From NCBI GenBank assembly GCA_964035545.1, contig OZ037771.1:3058128-3118127 (forward strand): a stretch of 60,000 nucleotides of DNA, given 5' to 3'. Below are positions 1 through 34,700 of this stretch, one piece after another (the stretch's first letter is position 1; the number at the start of each line of letters is the position of its first letter). This DNA comes from Bugula neritina. Its lineage: Eukaryota > Bryozoa > Gymnolaemata > Cheilostomatida > Bugulidae. The notes under the pieces are model-generated. The model saw only the letters and a list, made by a program, of their open reading frames with translations. It made no database searches and was not told where the DNA came from. A program made the position numbers and the translations under genes.

Positions 1-141
1 ACAAAACGAAAAGAAGTTTTTAACAATCTTTAAAATTATTTCAATGCTTCAACTGAATGACAAATGTAGATCTGATACACACAAGACGACACGCTAATTT
101 AGCAGAAAAAAACAAAGTGGACTCAGTAGATGTAACCTCAC

Positions 142-2249
142 CACTGACTGGCCACGTTCTTGTCACGTCCGACACGTAGCCATGAAGGTCACACCCACAG
201 TCAACCAACACCATAGAGTCTGAGGCTATAGCCTGATCATTCCTTATATAATGTATAGCTAGAGCATTCTTACCTCCTGAAAATAAGAGCAGACTGTAGC
301 ATTATACTTAAAATTATATCTATTGTTACAATAATAACAATGCTTGCCAATGTATTATTATAATAAAACAAAATGAAACAAACATGCTTAATTAAAATAA
401 CCATGATCAACGTAAATTAAAATGATAAATAAGTCAAATCTTGCTAAATTACCTGCAATAACAGGTAAATAGGCCAAGTTGCTAGCACCATTTATTCTAC
501 ATTCGTAATCAAATTTAGCAAAGAGGGCGTGCTCATCTGGCTACAACACAAAACACGCTATCCTGCAACAACAAACTCGTCAGCTAAAACAAAAATTTAA
601 AAAACTTTATCATAACAAATAACAGCTAAATTATACAAAAAACCTGACTTTACTGATAACAAAGCTCTGCAATTATAACATCCTGTGTAACCGATGCAGA
701 ATTTTATTATTGACTTGATACTCACGTGTTCGACAGAGAACTTCATACTGTCTATGAACATCTCCGAAGTCAAATCACTGCACTTTCGCATCAAGTCTCT
801 CTCAGCCTCTGATTTCACTAGCCTCAAACTTTCAATATAACTGTCAGCATTTCTACAGAGTAACAACATCACCAGCAAATAGGTTGGCTACACTCAAACC
901 TTACTAACAGTAGGTTGAAAGTATTTATCTAAAGCTATTGAAACAATAAATCAAAAACATTATACAACAAAAGTTTAAATTGATTTTGTTTAAAGCCACA
1001 AATGCTTTGAAGTTGTCCTCTCGCTGATTCAGTGCTTACTCATTGGGCAATTATTCTTTGTTGAACAGATTATTAAAGAGAATTTATAAATCTACACCAA
1101 CGGCAAAGCTCCATGGACTCTATGGTGCTACACTCACCTAATATTTGACGGCTGCACACGTCTGACTAGAGGTTCAAGGTACTTGCTGTGTAGACTGGGA
1201 CTGACAGGTGTCGTCTGGTTGTACCACAGCAATGTGTCTTCATTCTGTACAGACAATATATAGTATACATGTGTATAGAATAAGTATAATAGCTGTAATA
1301 AAAAAGCGTCACAGACTTACAACTACACTTACAACAGCTGAATGTATTAGACTAGTTTCCAGCTTCTTGATATTCTCAGTTCTATCTACACCAGTGAGTT
1401 GGAGAGCTCCATTCGCCCCTGACCTTTGACCTTCCCATATATTTTCATGTGCCGAGTGTTCCTTCACAAAGAGAGTGCTGTGGTGTCCTGTGTTATCTAT
1501 CTCCATCACCAAAACACTTTCGTTTTCTAAGAACCCTGCAGTAATCCCAAAAAGATATTGGGATTGCTGGAAGTCACAATATGTTTAGTTATAAATTCTT
1601 ACTTGATGAAGTGACTTGAAACAGCACAAGTTTAAGTATAAATTCTAGCATTTATATACAAATGAAAGGTTTATCTGACTAGAAGATCGATTGAAATCAG
1701 TCTGACATTTGTTAGGTTCTGTAAAATGAATGCTTTCAGCTTTGCTTTTTGCTAAATATTAATATTTAGACGTGAAAGAGAAACTCTACCTGATAAATAT
1801 CTCATATTGCTGTGCTGCCGATAAATAAAGGGCACTCCCGCTGCCATATAACTCCTATCGTGAGACGGAACAACCACCACATGTCGTTTGCTTGTGTCTA
1901 CACATTAACAGACTAAATACAATCTGAAGACAAGTCTAACACTTATGATATGTTACAGAAAAAGTAAACAGGCATACAAGAAACAACAATTTTTTATGAG
2001 CAACTTTTCAAATGTCTAGTAAAAGTGTACAAATATGTACCGGGTCTACAAACCATAGGAGCTAATAACATCAGCTAGCTTATCCCTCCTGCCTCTGTAC
2101 TCCTGTACAGTTATGCGTGGAGTCACTTCATTTGAGGCTATTAAATCAGGGTGTGTTGCATGACTGGGCTGACCTAATGTTAGCCTAGCACAGCCATGAA
2201 GGCATCGTCTCCCGTTACCAAGCAACAAAGAATGTGCCAATGAGTTCAT
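142..2249 (-). CDS. XPNPEP3: Xaa-Pro aminopeptidase 3-like (aminopeptidase P family), 5' part
   Basis: Seven exons read on the minus strand: 2249-2054 (ATG), 1897-1790, 1535-1333, 1244-1138, 840-726, 540-453, 276-142. All have AG acceptors and GT donors, and the phases join into about 317 codons. The start at 2249 is followed by a Ser/Leu/Arg-rich leader that could be a mitochondrial presequence. Then come the N-terminal aminopeptidase P domain (LGQPSHATHPDL; HVVVVPSHDRSY; LWDG-like NIWEGQRSGANGA) and the start of the pita-bread metallopeptidase domain (ESLRLVKSEAERDLMRK; LAYLPVIAGGKNALAIHYI). Two expected metal-ligand aspartates are visible in VLVDCGCD and SDVTRTWP. The remaining C-terminal part, with the other ligands, lies beyond the left edge. 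Family members remove N-terminal residues preceding proline, in mitochondria or cytosol. The XPNPEP3 assignment rests on remembered family sequence and is strong; the exact end of the last exon is inferred from a GTGAGG donor. Confidence 0.9.
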
Positions 2250-3404
2250 CTTCTATTGTAGAACTAAACCTAGAGTACATGATAGAGCATTATTCTCAAT
2301 ATAACCATGAGTAACCGACTGGCAAAAAATCAACAGACACACGTTGCCTTTAGAAACAAAATGATACCACGGTTTCTTTATAGCAATATAACACAGTGAC
2401 AAAATCTAACACGCACATTGTCACATGTAAATGTGATCTAAAATGTCACATTGAATTTTCAATACAAAAGCGATACAATACAACTCCGATTAGGTTAATA
2501 AGATACTTGAATTACTATAAAAACTACCATGTGTTAGCATAGTAGCAGCTGCAATAATGATTGGCTGAATGTGTGCAAAAATATTTAACTTTTAAAGAAA
2601 TTCAGATAAATTGAATGAGAACAACAAAAACGACATTCTATTCTCCAAATACTAATATATTTCTATAAAATATAGTATATGCAACAATTTGAATTTAACA
2701 TCTTACATCATGGTTACTTAAGCATTATCATATTTATTATATTTCACAGTAATTGTAAGTGAGCATCGATTAATATATTAAACATCGTAGGCATCCAGGT
2801 TATTTTGATAAAATCAATTACTGTTAATTAAAAGATCATACTTTTTTAGTTGCATTCACAAAATATATACAAAAAATCTCAACTCAATATACCAGAAAAA
2901 ATGAATTAAAATATATGTGTTAATAGCACTGAGATTGACGTGACCGTGGCACATGAAAAATCTGAAAGAAGAGTTGTCTTCTATTTTTCTATATTGATAT
3001 ATAGAGCTTGTCGTGAAAATGAAGATTTTTTAAAAAAAATATTGTGATCCTCTGGTAACTTCCTGAATTTAGAAAATTAACTCATATGTTTCTTTTTATG
3101 TGGACAACAGCTCACTTTTATTTAAATTTATTTTGAAGCTCTTTTCGTAAAAAATAATCAAAAGTAAAAAATCCAAAATTTTTACAAATTGGTTCGGGGC
3201 TTGACGTGAAAGGCATTTGGACGAAGATGTCAAGGTCACCATTAATAAATTTATTTTATCACAATTCACAATACTGCACAGAAAGTTAATGAAGTGGGCT
3301 GAAAATTAGGTTGCTAGCATATTCATATTGATATGCATTATATTGATTGTTACAGTATTATTTTTTAAATGTGTTTTGTTATCAGTTATGTTTAACTTCT
3401 TTAT

Positions 3405-4025
3405 AGAGCTGCTGTTAGACTAAGATTAAGACATAATATTAGCAACAATGAATGATTCAATGATAATATTAATAATTAATATCACTTTAATATTAAATTA
3501 AAATTATTATTAAATTGAAATTCACGGTGACGTATCACTATCACTATGAGTATGAGTATCGTACAAATTAATTATGAGTATGAGTATCACTATGACATTA
3601 ACTCAATCAGTGATTGACTATTACTATGAATATGACTGTGCATAACTCAATGAGAATATCAATATGAATATGGCTTCTAATTCTTGTAACTTTTGACTAT
3701 CACTATGATGATGCTGATAGTGATAATCACTGCCAGCCCAAGTATCATACTCATAGTGATACTATTACTATTGTCTATTAGTATTAATAACTAGTATTAC
3801 TATTAGTACAACTACTAGTACTGTACTAGTATTACTCATAGTTCTGATAATGATGGAGATAATAGTTTTAAAAGTTCTACTTCTACTTTTATAGTAACTG
3901 TGAGCTAGATTGTATATGTTGAACTCTACTCATTTTTTACTACTAATGCTAATACTAATAGTAATAGTAATACTAATAATTATAGTTGTTATAATGATAG
4001 TAATACTAATAGTAATAATAACTAT
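3405..4025. repeat. Degenerate short-motif low-complexity tract (ACTATGAGT / AATAGTAAT type)
   Basis: Imperfect runs of ACTATGAGTATGAGTATC-like and TACTAATAGTAATAC-like motifs with many substitutions. It looks like an old microsatellite cloud. Similar material recurs at about 6650-6990, 7690-7900 and 8455-8600, so it is a local compositional habit and not a unique element. Confidence 0.6.
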
Positions 4026-4739
4026 TTCAATTTGATAATTTATGTTTTACAACAGCATTATCGCTTATCAATTACATTGGTTCATAATATGATTATTTTA
4101 ATTTTGCTTTGTGTGTTTTTTCATGTTGTAAATTTAAGTTCGTATGGTTATTTAATGAACTAGAGAACTAGCCAAATGTTATGTACCGATTGCAATAATT
4201 TACTATAAACTCAGTGAAATTTAAAACCTAATTGATATTACTATGACATTGATTGTACAGAGGTAGCTAAAATATACATTAAATTACCAATAATTTTAAC
4301 TCGCCAATACACTATGAGTAGAACAGTCAAATGCAATGATAGAAAATTAATTAGTCATAGCAGCCCGTTGCTTGAGGAACATTGAGCTACAGGTCTAAAA
4401 TGATTTAGTTTTGTGATCCCTTATATAACAAAATAATTTTTTTTAAACTGGTTTAATACTTTTATTATAAACACGCTTATCAAAGTAACATGTTTTTGAT
4501 GTATATTCTATTAAAAAAGCAATCACATCAGGTTTTCAATTTGTATGTTGTACAAAGTTTATTATGGTGACAAGTTACTAAATTATATGGTTCAGCTTTG
4601 TAAAGTAAAGCTGATAAAATAAATACAATTATGTGATTGTTTTACTGCTATATATTAAATTTAAATGAGTTGAATAATATCCTAGTGCATTGAATTAGAT
4701 ATTTTTTTTAGCTTTGGTACACCTGTTTGTTATAGGCTA

Positions 4740-5340
4740 ACATTCCACCAATAGAAGAATGGTGCAAGTAGAAGAAATTTCAGGTGCAGAAAGCTAAGGA
4801 GCAGTCAGAATGCTGCCAGAGTTGTGAAGAGGCACTTGAAAAAGCTGAATTTCAATAATGACATGAAATTCGTAACAGATCACCCTGGTGTAATTGAACT
4901 GACATGGCCAGCAGAGTTCTCGAAGTCACATACAACAGCTATTTACATCATCATGGTTAGCTTAAATGTAATTCCTATATCAGTCTCTAATATATAGTTT
5001 GATATCTGCTGTAAATTCGCTTAAGGAGCATACACATAACCAAAACTGAGTTACACTATAGTATTTGTTCTTGAATATATTTACCAAGATAAGTAGATTT
5101 GCTAATTCATTAACAGTAAAATTATAATGATACAACAATTTTTCTTTTAGATGATTCAATCAATAACATAAGACACTACAACATGGTTTTGCAGTTATAG
5201 AGTATTAATTTTCTGGCTCTTTCCAAATCTTCATAGAAGGCAAAGAAAACCACCGTCAGCTTGCCTTTATAACTGAGTGCACGCGTCTTCCACCTACAGA
5301 TGATGATTAACAATTTGCTGGTGTGGAACTTTCTAATTTT
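4740..5340 (+). pseudogene. Possible decayed coding fragment, family not recognised
   Basis: Three short stretches have protein-like composition but lie in different frames and are interrupted by stops. About 4793-4855 reads KAKEQSECCQSCEEALEKAE. About 4855-4950 reads MKFVTDHPGVIELTWPAEFS. About 5224-5310 reads IFIEGKENHRQLAFITECTR. The first two abut with a frame change and the third is separated by AT-rich DNA. I do not recognise the family. It may be a degenerate host gene or a transposon-derived fragment, or chance. Confidence 0.25.
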
Positions 5341-6649
5341 GTTTACAATGAAGATAGATTATAGGACATTATTCTTTATGTAAAGATTGTCAAGTTTTGT
5401 TATAATTAAGAACAGTTTTAGTTTCAATAAATCAGTTCAACATTATGGACATCATTGCACAAACATTTTAATCTTTACTATCTACAAAGGTATCTGATGG
5501 ACTACTTAAAAATACAAAACTATGCTCCAGATACACAATGCACTGACCAGCAAAGTTAAAATGAGTTGGAGATGTAGAACATAATATCTTGTTCAAGGCT
5601 TTTCCCTGCTGTTGGAACCTTCTACTTCAGAACACTGAATTGAACAAACATATGTAGATATATGAAACTTTGCAAAAAATAATAATGTGAAATTAGTTGC
5701 TAAGTATCACATTGCTAATAAATACAGCATTGTGTAATGTTTTATTTAATTTTTTTTGAGCCATTGGATCTATAGGCCCGCATAGTATTTACTATATTAT
5801 AACTAATAAATTGCAGACACATTATGTCAGACCAGTTTCCATTTAAATAGAATAGTGTAGGCTATCAAATTTGTAGAAGTAAAAAACCGCATTCATATTT
5901 AGTAAAATACTTGCCTTTTTTTTTCATGATGCCTCTACTGCTAAAAAGAGAAGTTTTTATCAATACAGCTCCATCAATCTGTATCCTGATGAAGCTAGTA
6001 GTTTAGGAACAATTGTGGGGGGGGGGGAGTGTAGGCTGAGCTGCAGTATAGGAAGAACCCCAACATATGTAATCTATTCAGCACATTATATGTATATTTA
6101 TTCAAAAAAGGATTTAGAAAATGCTTTATGAAGAGATGAACAAAGTAAAAATTAATGCTGGTGAAAGTAATATTATTACACCCATTAGAATTACTAGCAG
6201 CTATAGCATTAAAATTATGTATTTTCATAAAAATGTGTCTAATTTATGCTACAAAGTTATTACTGCCAAAGGTTACAAAATTTACCAGTCACATTCATGC
6301 AGCTGGCGGAGAATAACTAACTTTCACTTGCAATAAATATTATATAATATATTGATAATTATTGGAATCATAATTATATTTATTGTTATGATCATTATGA
6401 TTATAATTATTTAATATTATCTTTATGTTTGTATTTAAAGTTGTTCCTTAAATTAAAAGTTGTTTAAGTTTTATAAATTTATTATAATTATATTTCTGTA
6501 TAAGTATTAGTATAATTAAATTATTATAATTTATATTTTATTATTTATATTTATTTCACTTTTTATTTCAAGACCAGCAGTTCAAATTGAAATTAATACT
6601 TGTGTCGTTTGCTTTATATTATAACTTACAAGTATAACTATTAACATAA

Positions 6650-6990
6650 TAATATTACATTTGCTATTAGTATTACTATGAATATAAATATTTATATTAA
6701 TATAGCTATCGGTATAACTTATAGTTATAGTTATACTTATAGTTATAACTAATATTATAACTATAAGTATAAGTTAAAGTATTAGTTTCGAAACTGATCC
6801 TGCTCCGTAACATTAACATACTGATACTGTCATATGATTATCATTATGACTAATAATAGTATTAATAAATATAACCATTGAATATTATTAATAATAGTTC
6901 ACCAATAGGCGATAGTCATAGACTTAGAGTGAGAGTCAATGTCATAGAAATAGAGTTAGACTAGTGACACTCATACTGATACTGTGATTC
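6650..6990. repeat. Degenerate ATAGTTATACTTATAG-type tract
   Basis: Imperfect repeats of TATAGTTATA/ACTTATAG motifs and their complements; locally self-complementary. A related tract lies at 7690-7900. No coding potential seen. Confidence 0.5.
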
Positions 6991-8949
6991 ACTGATTTAG
7001 TTACAAATTTCAAAACTTGGTTTTACGTAGACAACTACTAACCTATAATTCATCACAAAACGGTTGAAAATCATCATTTACTGCATATTTAAGAGTAATT
7101 TTCTGGTAGTGTGGTCGACATGATAATTGAAATTAAAATAGGGAAAATAATTATTTTGTGATTTACAGCAAGTTACAAACTAGCGAAATGGAATAGTCCA
7201 TTTGAAAACAGTTAAATTAGTTACCTTTCTTGATGTTGCGTAGCTAACGTTAGTTATTAGTAGCCGCCCGAAGAGTAACATTCATGTGATTTGAGCTACG
7301 AATAACGAGAATCTGTGACAAACCCGCTTCTTAATAACTTTACGCGATATAAACTCACGCTACAATTGGGCTATTTTGCCATCCCCACGTCACGGAGGGC
7401 ACGCTCGCGGGCAAGTCTGGGCAAGTCTAAGACACCTAATATGACCACTTTTACTTACATTTTTGTAGTGTTTTCGTATAAGAAATTGGGTAAAATGCTG
7501 ATAAAACAGTTGAAAAGCATGCAAACTTTTGCTCAAATGTAATAAATAACCTGGAAGCTTACCGCCTTTAAATCAAAACTAAAACCAAAAGAAATATAAT
7601 AATAAGTTAATTACACATGTAAATGTAAATCTAAATTAAAATTAAAATGTAATATTTTATATTTATATTGAATTTTACACTTAGGCCTATACTAATAGTT
7701 ATAGTAATACTAATAGTAATACTTAACTTATAGTTATAAGTTATACCTTACACTAGCAGTTGAGTTAGTGTTACATTTACTTTTAGGGACTTACTGTCTT
7801 ACTTTAATTTTAGGCTAAAACTAACAGTAACACTAACTCTAACTGTAAGTTTAGATTTAAGAGTAACAGTTTGAGTTTAACTTGAAGTTATTGTTAAACT
7901 AAAACTTAAAATTAAATCATTGATTTTCATTTTGAATGTCGACAACCGACAGCGTCAATGTAATCAGTTTCAGGATAAAAAATATGATTGACAATCGTGA
8001 GCAATAAAATCACTATCAATTAGCTTCTTGAGTAAACTTATTAATTTATCATCCATTCGTTGTGATAAAATTAGTCTTAGATGCAAAGCAGCATCACGAT
8101 GATTGTCATTGCAATGAGCAACGAAGAGCTTTGGTCTACAGGAAACTAGAATTTAACAATTGTGAAAAAGCGACTCGCGAAAACACTTTGATCTCTAATT
8201 TAATTTTCACAGAGAGAGATCATCAAATTGGCCAGTCGGTACTAGTTGGTTACTTAGCAACGTTGTAATGGCCACTTGAGCATTGTCACAAGAGACATAG
8301 AAGTAGATAATGAATCAAGGCTCTCCTTAAAAGTTTGACAAGGTAACCGTTATCAATCGTACACGACTCTTTTTTAACCTATTATAATTATTTTTTAAAA
8401 CGCTACCTAACTAAAAAATTATGTTTAATAATTTCCGTTGTTATATATATTTTTTTATTATTAGTACTAGTACTACTAGCACTGCCACTAGTATAACTAT
8501 AAGTATTCCTGTTAGTATACTATTAGTCAGGTAAACGGACACACTCAGTCACTGACCCTTGGTCAACAATAGCATCAGTATGAGTATGCGTTTCAGTAGC
8601 AATAGTCTAAAATTCAAAGCTGAAAGAAAAATTAGTTAAATCTTATTCTGATTCTAAAGAACTGCCCAATTATGATTGTCCATAAGAAGCTAGTCTACAA
8701 ATCAATATGAATATGGCAATGTAAATTACGGTGCTAAACTTCAAATTTTGATACAAATATAGCACACTAAGTATTGCTAATTAATGATTAAATTTGAGCT
8801 GTGTACTATACTGATGTTATTTATAATTTTATTTACAATATAAAATTAGTTTGAAGCTGCTTTAAGCTTATGTTGTTTCTTTCCATAGTGACAGACACAA
8901 AACTGTAGCTATTTATGAACAACAGCTATAACTGATTCTCTAAAAAAAG

Positions 8950-11746
8950 ATGGATACTGCTAGATCTCCCACGTCACCTCGAAAACCGCTTGCTCTTCCT
9001 TCAACTCACAAACCTATAGGGCTAGCAGAGCTTGAAGCACCATTGGACTATTCATTTTACAATATGACCTCTCTACAAGGTATAGCTTAAACAATAAGCT
9101 AATAATTAAAATGCGATACAATAAGTCTTTAATATATAATTATTAAACAGTTTTAATATTTGAATATATTATTATTACGTCAGCCAATACCTAGTATCTT
9201 TCGTTACTGTCTAACTATTTTAAGACGACTATAATAAATAATTTTTAGTGATTAGTGTTCAAAATAGTAAATTAGAAATTTATTATCAAAGTAGAAGATG
9301 TTCTTCTTGCTGATGGTTTACTTTGGCTTCTGCTTATTCTTATAATACATATTGTTGTGTCTCTTCACATAGATGTGATATATTGGGAACCTCGTCAAGG
9401 GTTTTTGCCTCCAAAAAGACTTTACGTAGAAGAAGGTTACACACGTTGCTAGTGCTTAATTTTTGCCATTGTTTCCTAGTGACCCTGCTTACATATAGTG
9501 ATCTTATTTTTACAGCTTGTACTTTGTTTCCTCTGTTATTTGTTCCATGTTGAGTTTATGATTTCAATATTGCCAGTTGTTGGGAAATTATAGGTCTCAC
9601 GCATTAGAATTTCAATGCTAAAACCAAGCACAGTTTTATACAACTATTGATATTATTAGTGAATATGATGTGCACGCTGTCTTCCCAAGTATGCTAGTAG
9701 CCATCCTGAGTATGCTAAGTGTTATATGTTACCCCAAAAAGTAGTTAGAGCCCCATAGGTGACTCTAATTTAGATCATTTCAATGTTAAAGTGAGTTGAA
9801 CTATTGTTTTTTTTCTCTATACTTATTTTGTGTCTAAGATATTGTATATATGTTATCTGTTATTCATTTTCTGAACCTTCAATTGGTATAAAATACAATG
9901 AACATTGTTGCAACTGTTTGGTGGTAGTTTTCTACATGGTTGATGTGAATTTTTAATTTTCTTCTATTGCCTTCTTTTCTCAAGTTTAGGTGGCATAATT
10001 TATAGCTTCTTTCTCATGTATTACACAGTTAAAATCAGTGTATTGTGCATTGCAGAAGTATCGGACAATGAAGCTCGAGTTGGTGCAAAGGCAGCCAATC
10101 CAATTCTTCCTAAAAAATCTCCATCAACCCATCAAAAACTCTCTAAAAGCAAATGCCTCAAGGTTTGTTTATGTCAGCAAGGAGTAGTTCTTAGAAAATG
10201 TTCAACTGTTGGATATGCAAACAGTTTAGCTGAGCACAATGATTGCGTGCTTGTAGTTGACAGTTATAATGTCTGTGTGCTTGTAGTTGAACAACAACTG
10301 CCTCTCTGAGATAGGAGACATAAAAGAAGTTGCATCGGGATTATTCGAAGATGTAGACAGCGTTGCCTGGCTAGATCTTTCCTTCAATGAACTCACTAAA
10401 GTGGACGATGTAAGCACATGTTACGAAAAAATATTCTTTAAAACTAGCTTTTCATGATTGAGTTGCAATCTGAAAGGCCTTTTTGAAGCTAAACAACTGG
10501 AAAACTTTTTGAAATAGCCTGAAATCGAATGATGAATTTCAGCATAAAAAGCTATCTTTCCTTGAATTAAAACCAGAAATTAAAATTATAGCTAAACAAA
10601 CACCTGTAAGATAATATATAGAGTTTAGAACAAATGTTCAATTAAATTTGACTTGACTGGCCCTATTTATACACCAGCAAGCTACACAAAATGTTGAAAT
10701 TATCGGATATCGGTCCTTTGTTTATTGTCTCACAACAAGATCTCAGAGCCATCTTAAAAATCCCACTATAAACTATTGTAAATAAATCCTGTGTCCAAAT
10801 GCAACTGTGGCTGTATTTTCAATGTCACTTTTAATGCCAACTGCAAATTCGAATCACCAAGTTTGTTAAATTACCAACTATTGACTGTTTAAGTTACCAC
10901 AATGTGTCATCTTACAGGTAAAAGAGTTCAATAACCACTAAATTTTAACACTTACTTTTCACAAAGCATTTAATTTGTTATCTGATGTTATAGATATTGC
11001 TGCAGTTTCCAAACCTGCAGATTCTATATCTCCATGGTAACCAGTTTTCAAACATGGCAGAGATAGAAAAGTTAGCAAAGATTCCCACTTTGAAGAAGCT
11101 CTCACTTCATGGCAATCCTATTGAAAATGAAAAGGCAAGGACAGCAGAAACATTTTTCCAGTTCTGTTCATTATTGAAATTTGGTCGGACTAATTTCGGG
11201 GTGAAAAATATCCATTAGGCAAATCTTTATCATTTAACATTTAAGGATTCCAAACAAATAATTTTAAATGCACAATATTTGTTTAAAAGTCTCAGTAAAT
11301 GTGGCACAATGAGCTATTAGTATATTTTCTTCAAAAGCACCAACATAATTACAGCTGTATAATTATGCAGTTTCTCTAAAGGGCAATACTACACGTGAAC
11401 TCTATGTCTGACAATGTTATCTTTACTCTTCAGAAAACACTAGCAACCAATAAATCTGATACATATATGTAATTTTTCTTCCAAGAAGAGTGAAATATAT
11501 TGTGAAAAATTTGTAAATACTTGAAGTTTATCTAAAATTAGCTCGTGGTAATAGTTTGTTAATCAAATTATTTGCCATGTCTTTCTCCAGGGATACAAAT
11601 ATATCGTGATGTCAATGCTGCCTGGAATTCAGACGTTAGATTTCAGTCGCATAACTAAAGCTGATCGAAGGACTGCAGCAACACTCGAAGGAATGAATAA
11701 AAACCTGAAGAAACGTCGAGGTAAGCCAAAGACGGAAGAGGAATGA
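8950..11746 (+). CDS. LRRC51: Leucine-rich repeat protein, LRRC51-like
   Basis: Five exons: 8950-9079, 10056-10162, 10287-10409, 10994-11134 and 11591-11746 (TGA), giving 218 residues against roughly 190 in human LRRC51. The ATG follows an A-rich leader. The N-terminal region contains the family-typical APLDYSF. Three LRR units follow: LNNNCLSEIGDI, VAWLDLSFNELTKV and LQILYLHGNQFSNM/LKKLSLHGNPIENEK. The LRR cap is GYKYIVMSMLPGIQTLDFSR followed by ITKADRRTA, and the tail is basic (NLKKRRGKPKTEEE). The family is linked to ciliated and sensory cells in vertebrates; no enzymatic site is present. Intron 4 starts with GC (AG|GCAAGG) and not GT, and no GT lies nearby. The acceptor of exon 3 is tandemly duplicated 30 bp upstream. 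HELQ lies convergently 0.9 kb downstream. Confidence 0.9.
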
Positions 11747-11831
11747 GAAGCCTAAGTTACTTGGTAGAAGTCATTTTGAAAAACAACTAAGTCATGGGAA
11801 ACCGTTGGCATGGCTGTAATATATATATTAT

Positions 11832-11896
11832 AATAAAAATTTTAAAATGCTTTCATAAGCTCAAAGTAGAACGTAATTTTTATTAATACAAATAAA
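11832..11896 (+). promoter_or_regulatory. Polyadenylation signals of LRRC51-like gene
   Basis: AATAAA at 11832-11837, 86 bases after the stop codon, and a second at 11891-11896. Either is well placed to end the LRRC51-like transcript. Confidence 0.55.
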
Positions 11897-12439
11897 GTTT
11901 CTATCATCACTAGAGATTCTTATATTTTATAATTGCATGATAGTATAAAAGCGAATTAGGCCTATGAACTAAAAATATTTATTATTGTACATATTGCTAA
12001 TGAAATAATTATACCAATTTCAATCTATTTTTATATTATGTAATTGCTTTGAGTAGATCTACTGGCCTTACAAATGTAGTACGTTTCGTGTTTTCTATGA
12101 TATTTTGACAATAAATGTACAATAAATTATCCATACAGGTATTTTAAATAATTGAAAAAATATGCAATATGAAAATAAATGTATTTGGATGGAAAGCACA
12201 AAAAGGGTGCATTGAACTGCGTAAACTCGAGCAAAGACAACAAATTCAATGATTCCCCAAAAAATTAGGAAAATTTTGCTATAAGTACATACAATAAATG
12301 TCCTAACTTACATTGTATGTCAAACAATGACCTTCATTAAACTATATTACAACATGACTTGACTAGCAATGCTGTTATGTCATTCAATATAAATATGATT
12401 AGATATGAGAACATTTTAAATACTGACTAGCACCTGCTG

Positions 12440-12683
12440 GTGACACTGTAATGCCATGACCTGACACCCATAACTATACTGTGAGTCACAGCTTGACATC
12501 TGTCAATCACCTGCACATTTATAAGCTGACACCTGTCAGTCACCTGTATATCTATAGGCTGACATCTATCAAGCATCATTATATGTATGGGTTGACACCT
12601 GTCAGGCACCTTCATATCTATAGGCTGACATCTGCAACTCACTTGTATATCTATGGGTTGACACCTGCCAGTCATTTGTATAT

Positions 12684-12705
<22 letters not shown>
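12440..12705. repeat. 33-bp minisatellite overlapping the HELQ stop codon
   Basis: About eight imperfect copies of a 33-bp unit, on the plus strand GGCTGACACCTGTCAGTCAC followed by CTGTATATCTATA. Because 33 is divisible by three, both strands carry artefactual open frames of repetitive sequence. The rightmost copy encodes the last residues and the stop of HELQ on the minus strand, so the rest of the array forms the HELQ 3' untranslated region. Confidence 0.85.
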
Positions 12706-34179
<21,474 letters not shown>

Positions 34180-34384
34180 CTTGCTAGTAACAGTAATAAG
34201 CAAATTAATATTTATGACGGTACTGGTAATAGCAATAAAAAGCACGAAAACAATTAGCATAAGTCTACTAATTACAAATATAAAATAATTATAATTACAA
34301 TAATACTGACAGTTGTAATCAATAAACCATAGTTACTAATTTGTTATATTTATATTATATTATTAATATACTGTATATAATATT

Positions 34385-34700
34385 TATATTAATGACATCA
34401 ATGATAATGAACATCACATTATGATTATCATTATGATTATGATGATGATCATCATAATCATCATCCCGATCATGATGATGATGCATTGATGATTGATGGT
34501 GATGGTTAATATTAGTATTGACAATATCATATTCATTATCATTATGGTTATCAATATGATAATCGAAAAGTAAAACTAAATTATAATCATAATGAAAATG
34601 AATATCAATATGAATATCATCATAACGATAATCATTATGATTATTAATATTAATTATTATGATCATGATGATGATCATGATGATTATGATACCAAAGTTT
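34385..34700. repeat. GAT/ATC-rich low-complexity, self-complementary tract
   Basis: Runs of ATGATGATCATCATAATCAT and similar permutations. Both strands give Asp/His/Ile/Asn-rich spurious open frames. It lies just upstream of the HELQ start codon. Confidence 0.65.

Larger units (their letters stand above)
2250..8949. other. Intergenic region between divergent XPNPEP3 and LRRC51 genes
   Basis: No convincing gene. The stretch is AT-rich and dominated by degenerate short motifs (separate entries). A G homopolymer of 11 sits at 6017-6027. Short open frames here, for example around 6121-6336 and 7315-7542, show no domain, no codon pattern and no splice context that I can recognise. XPNPEP3 starts leftward at 2249 and LRRC51 rightward at 8950, so both promoters should lie in this interval, but I see no clear core promoter element. 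Confidence 0.6.
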
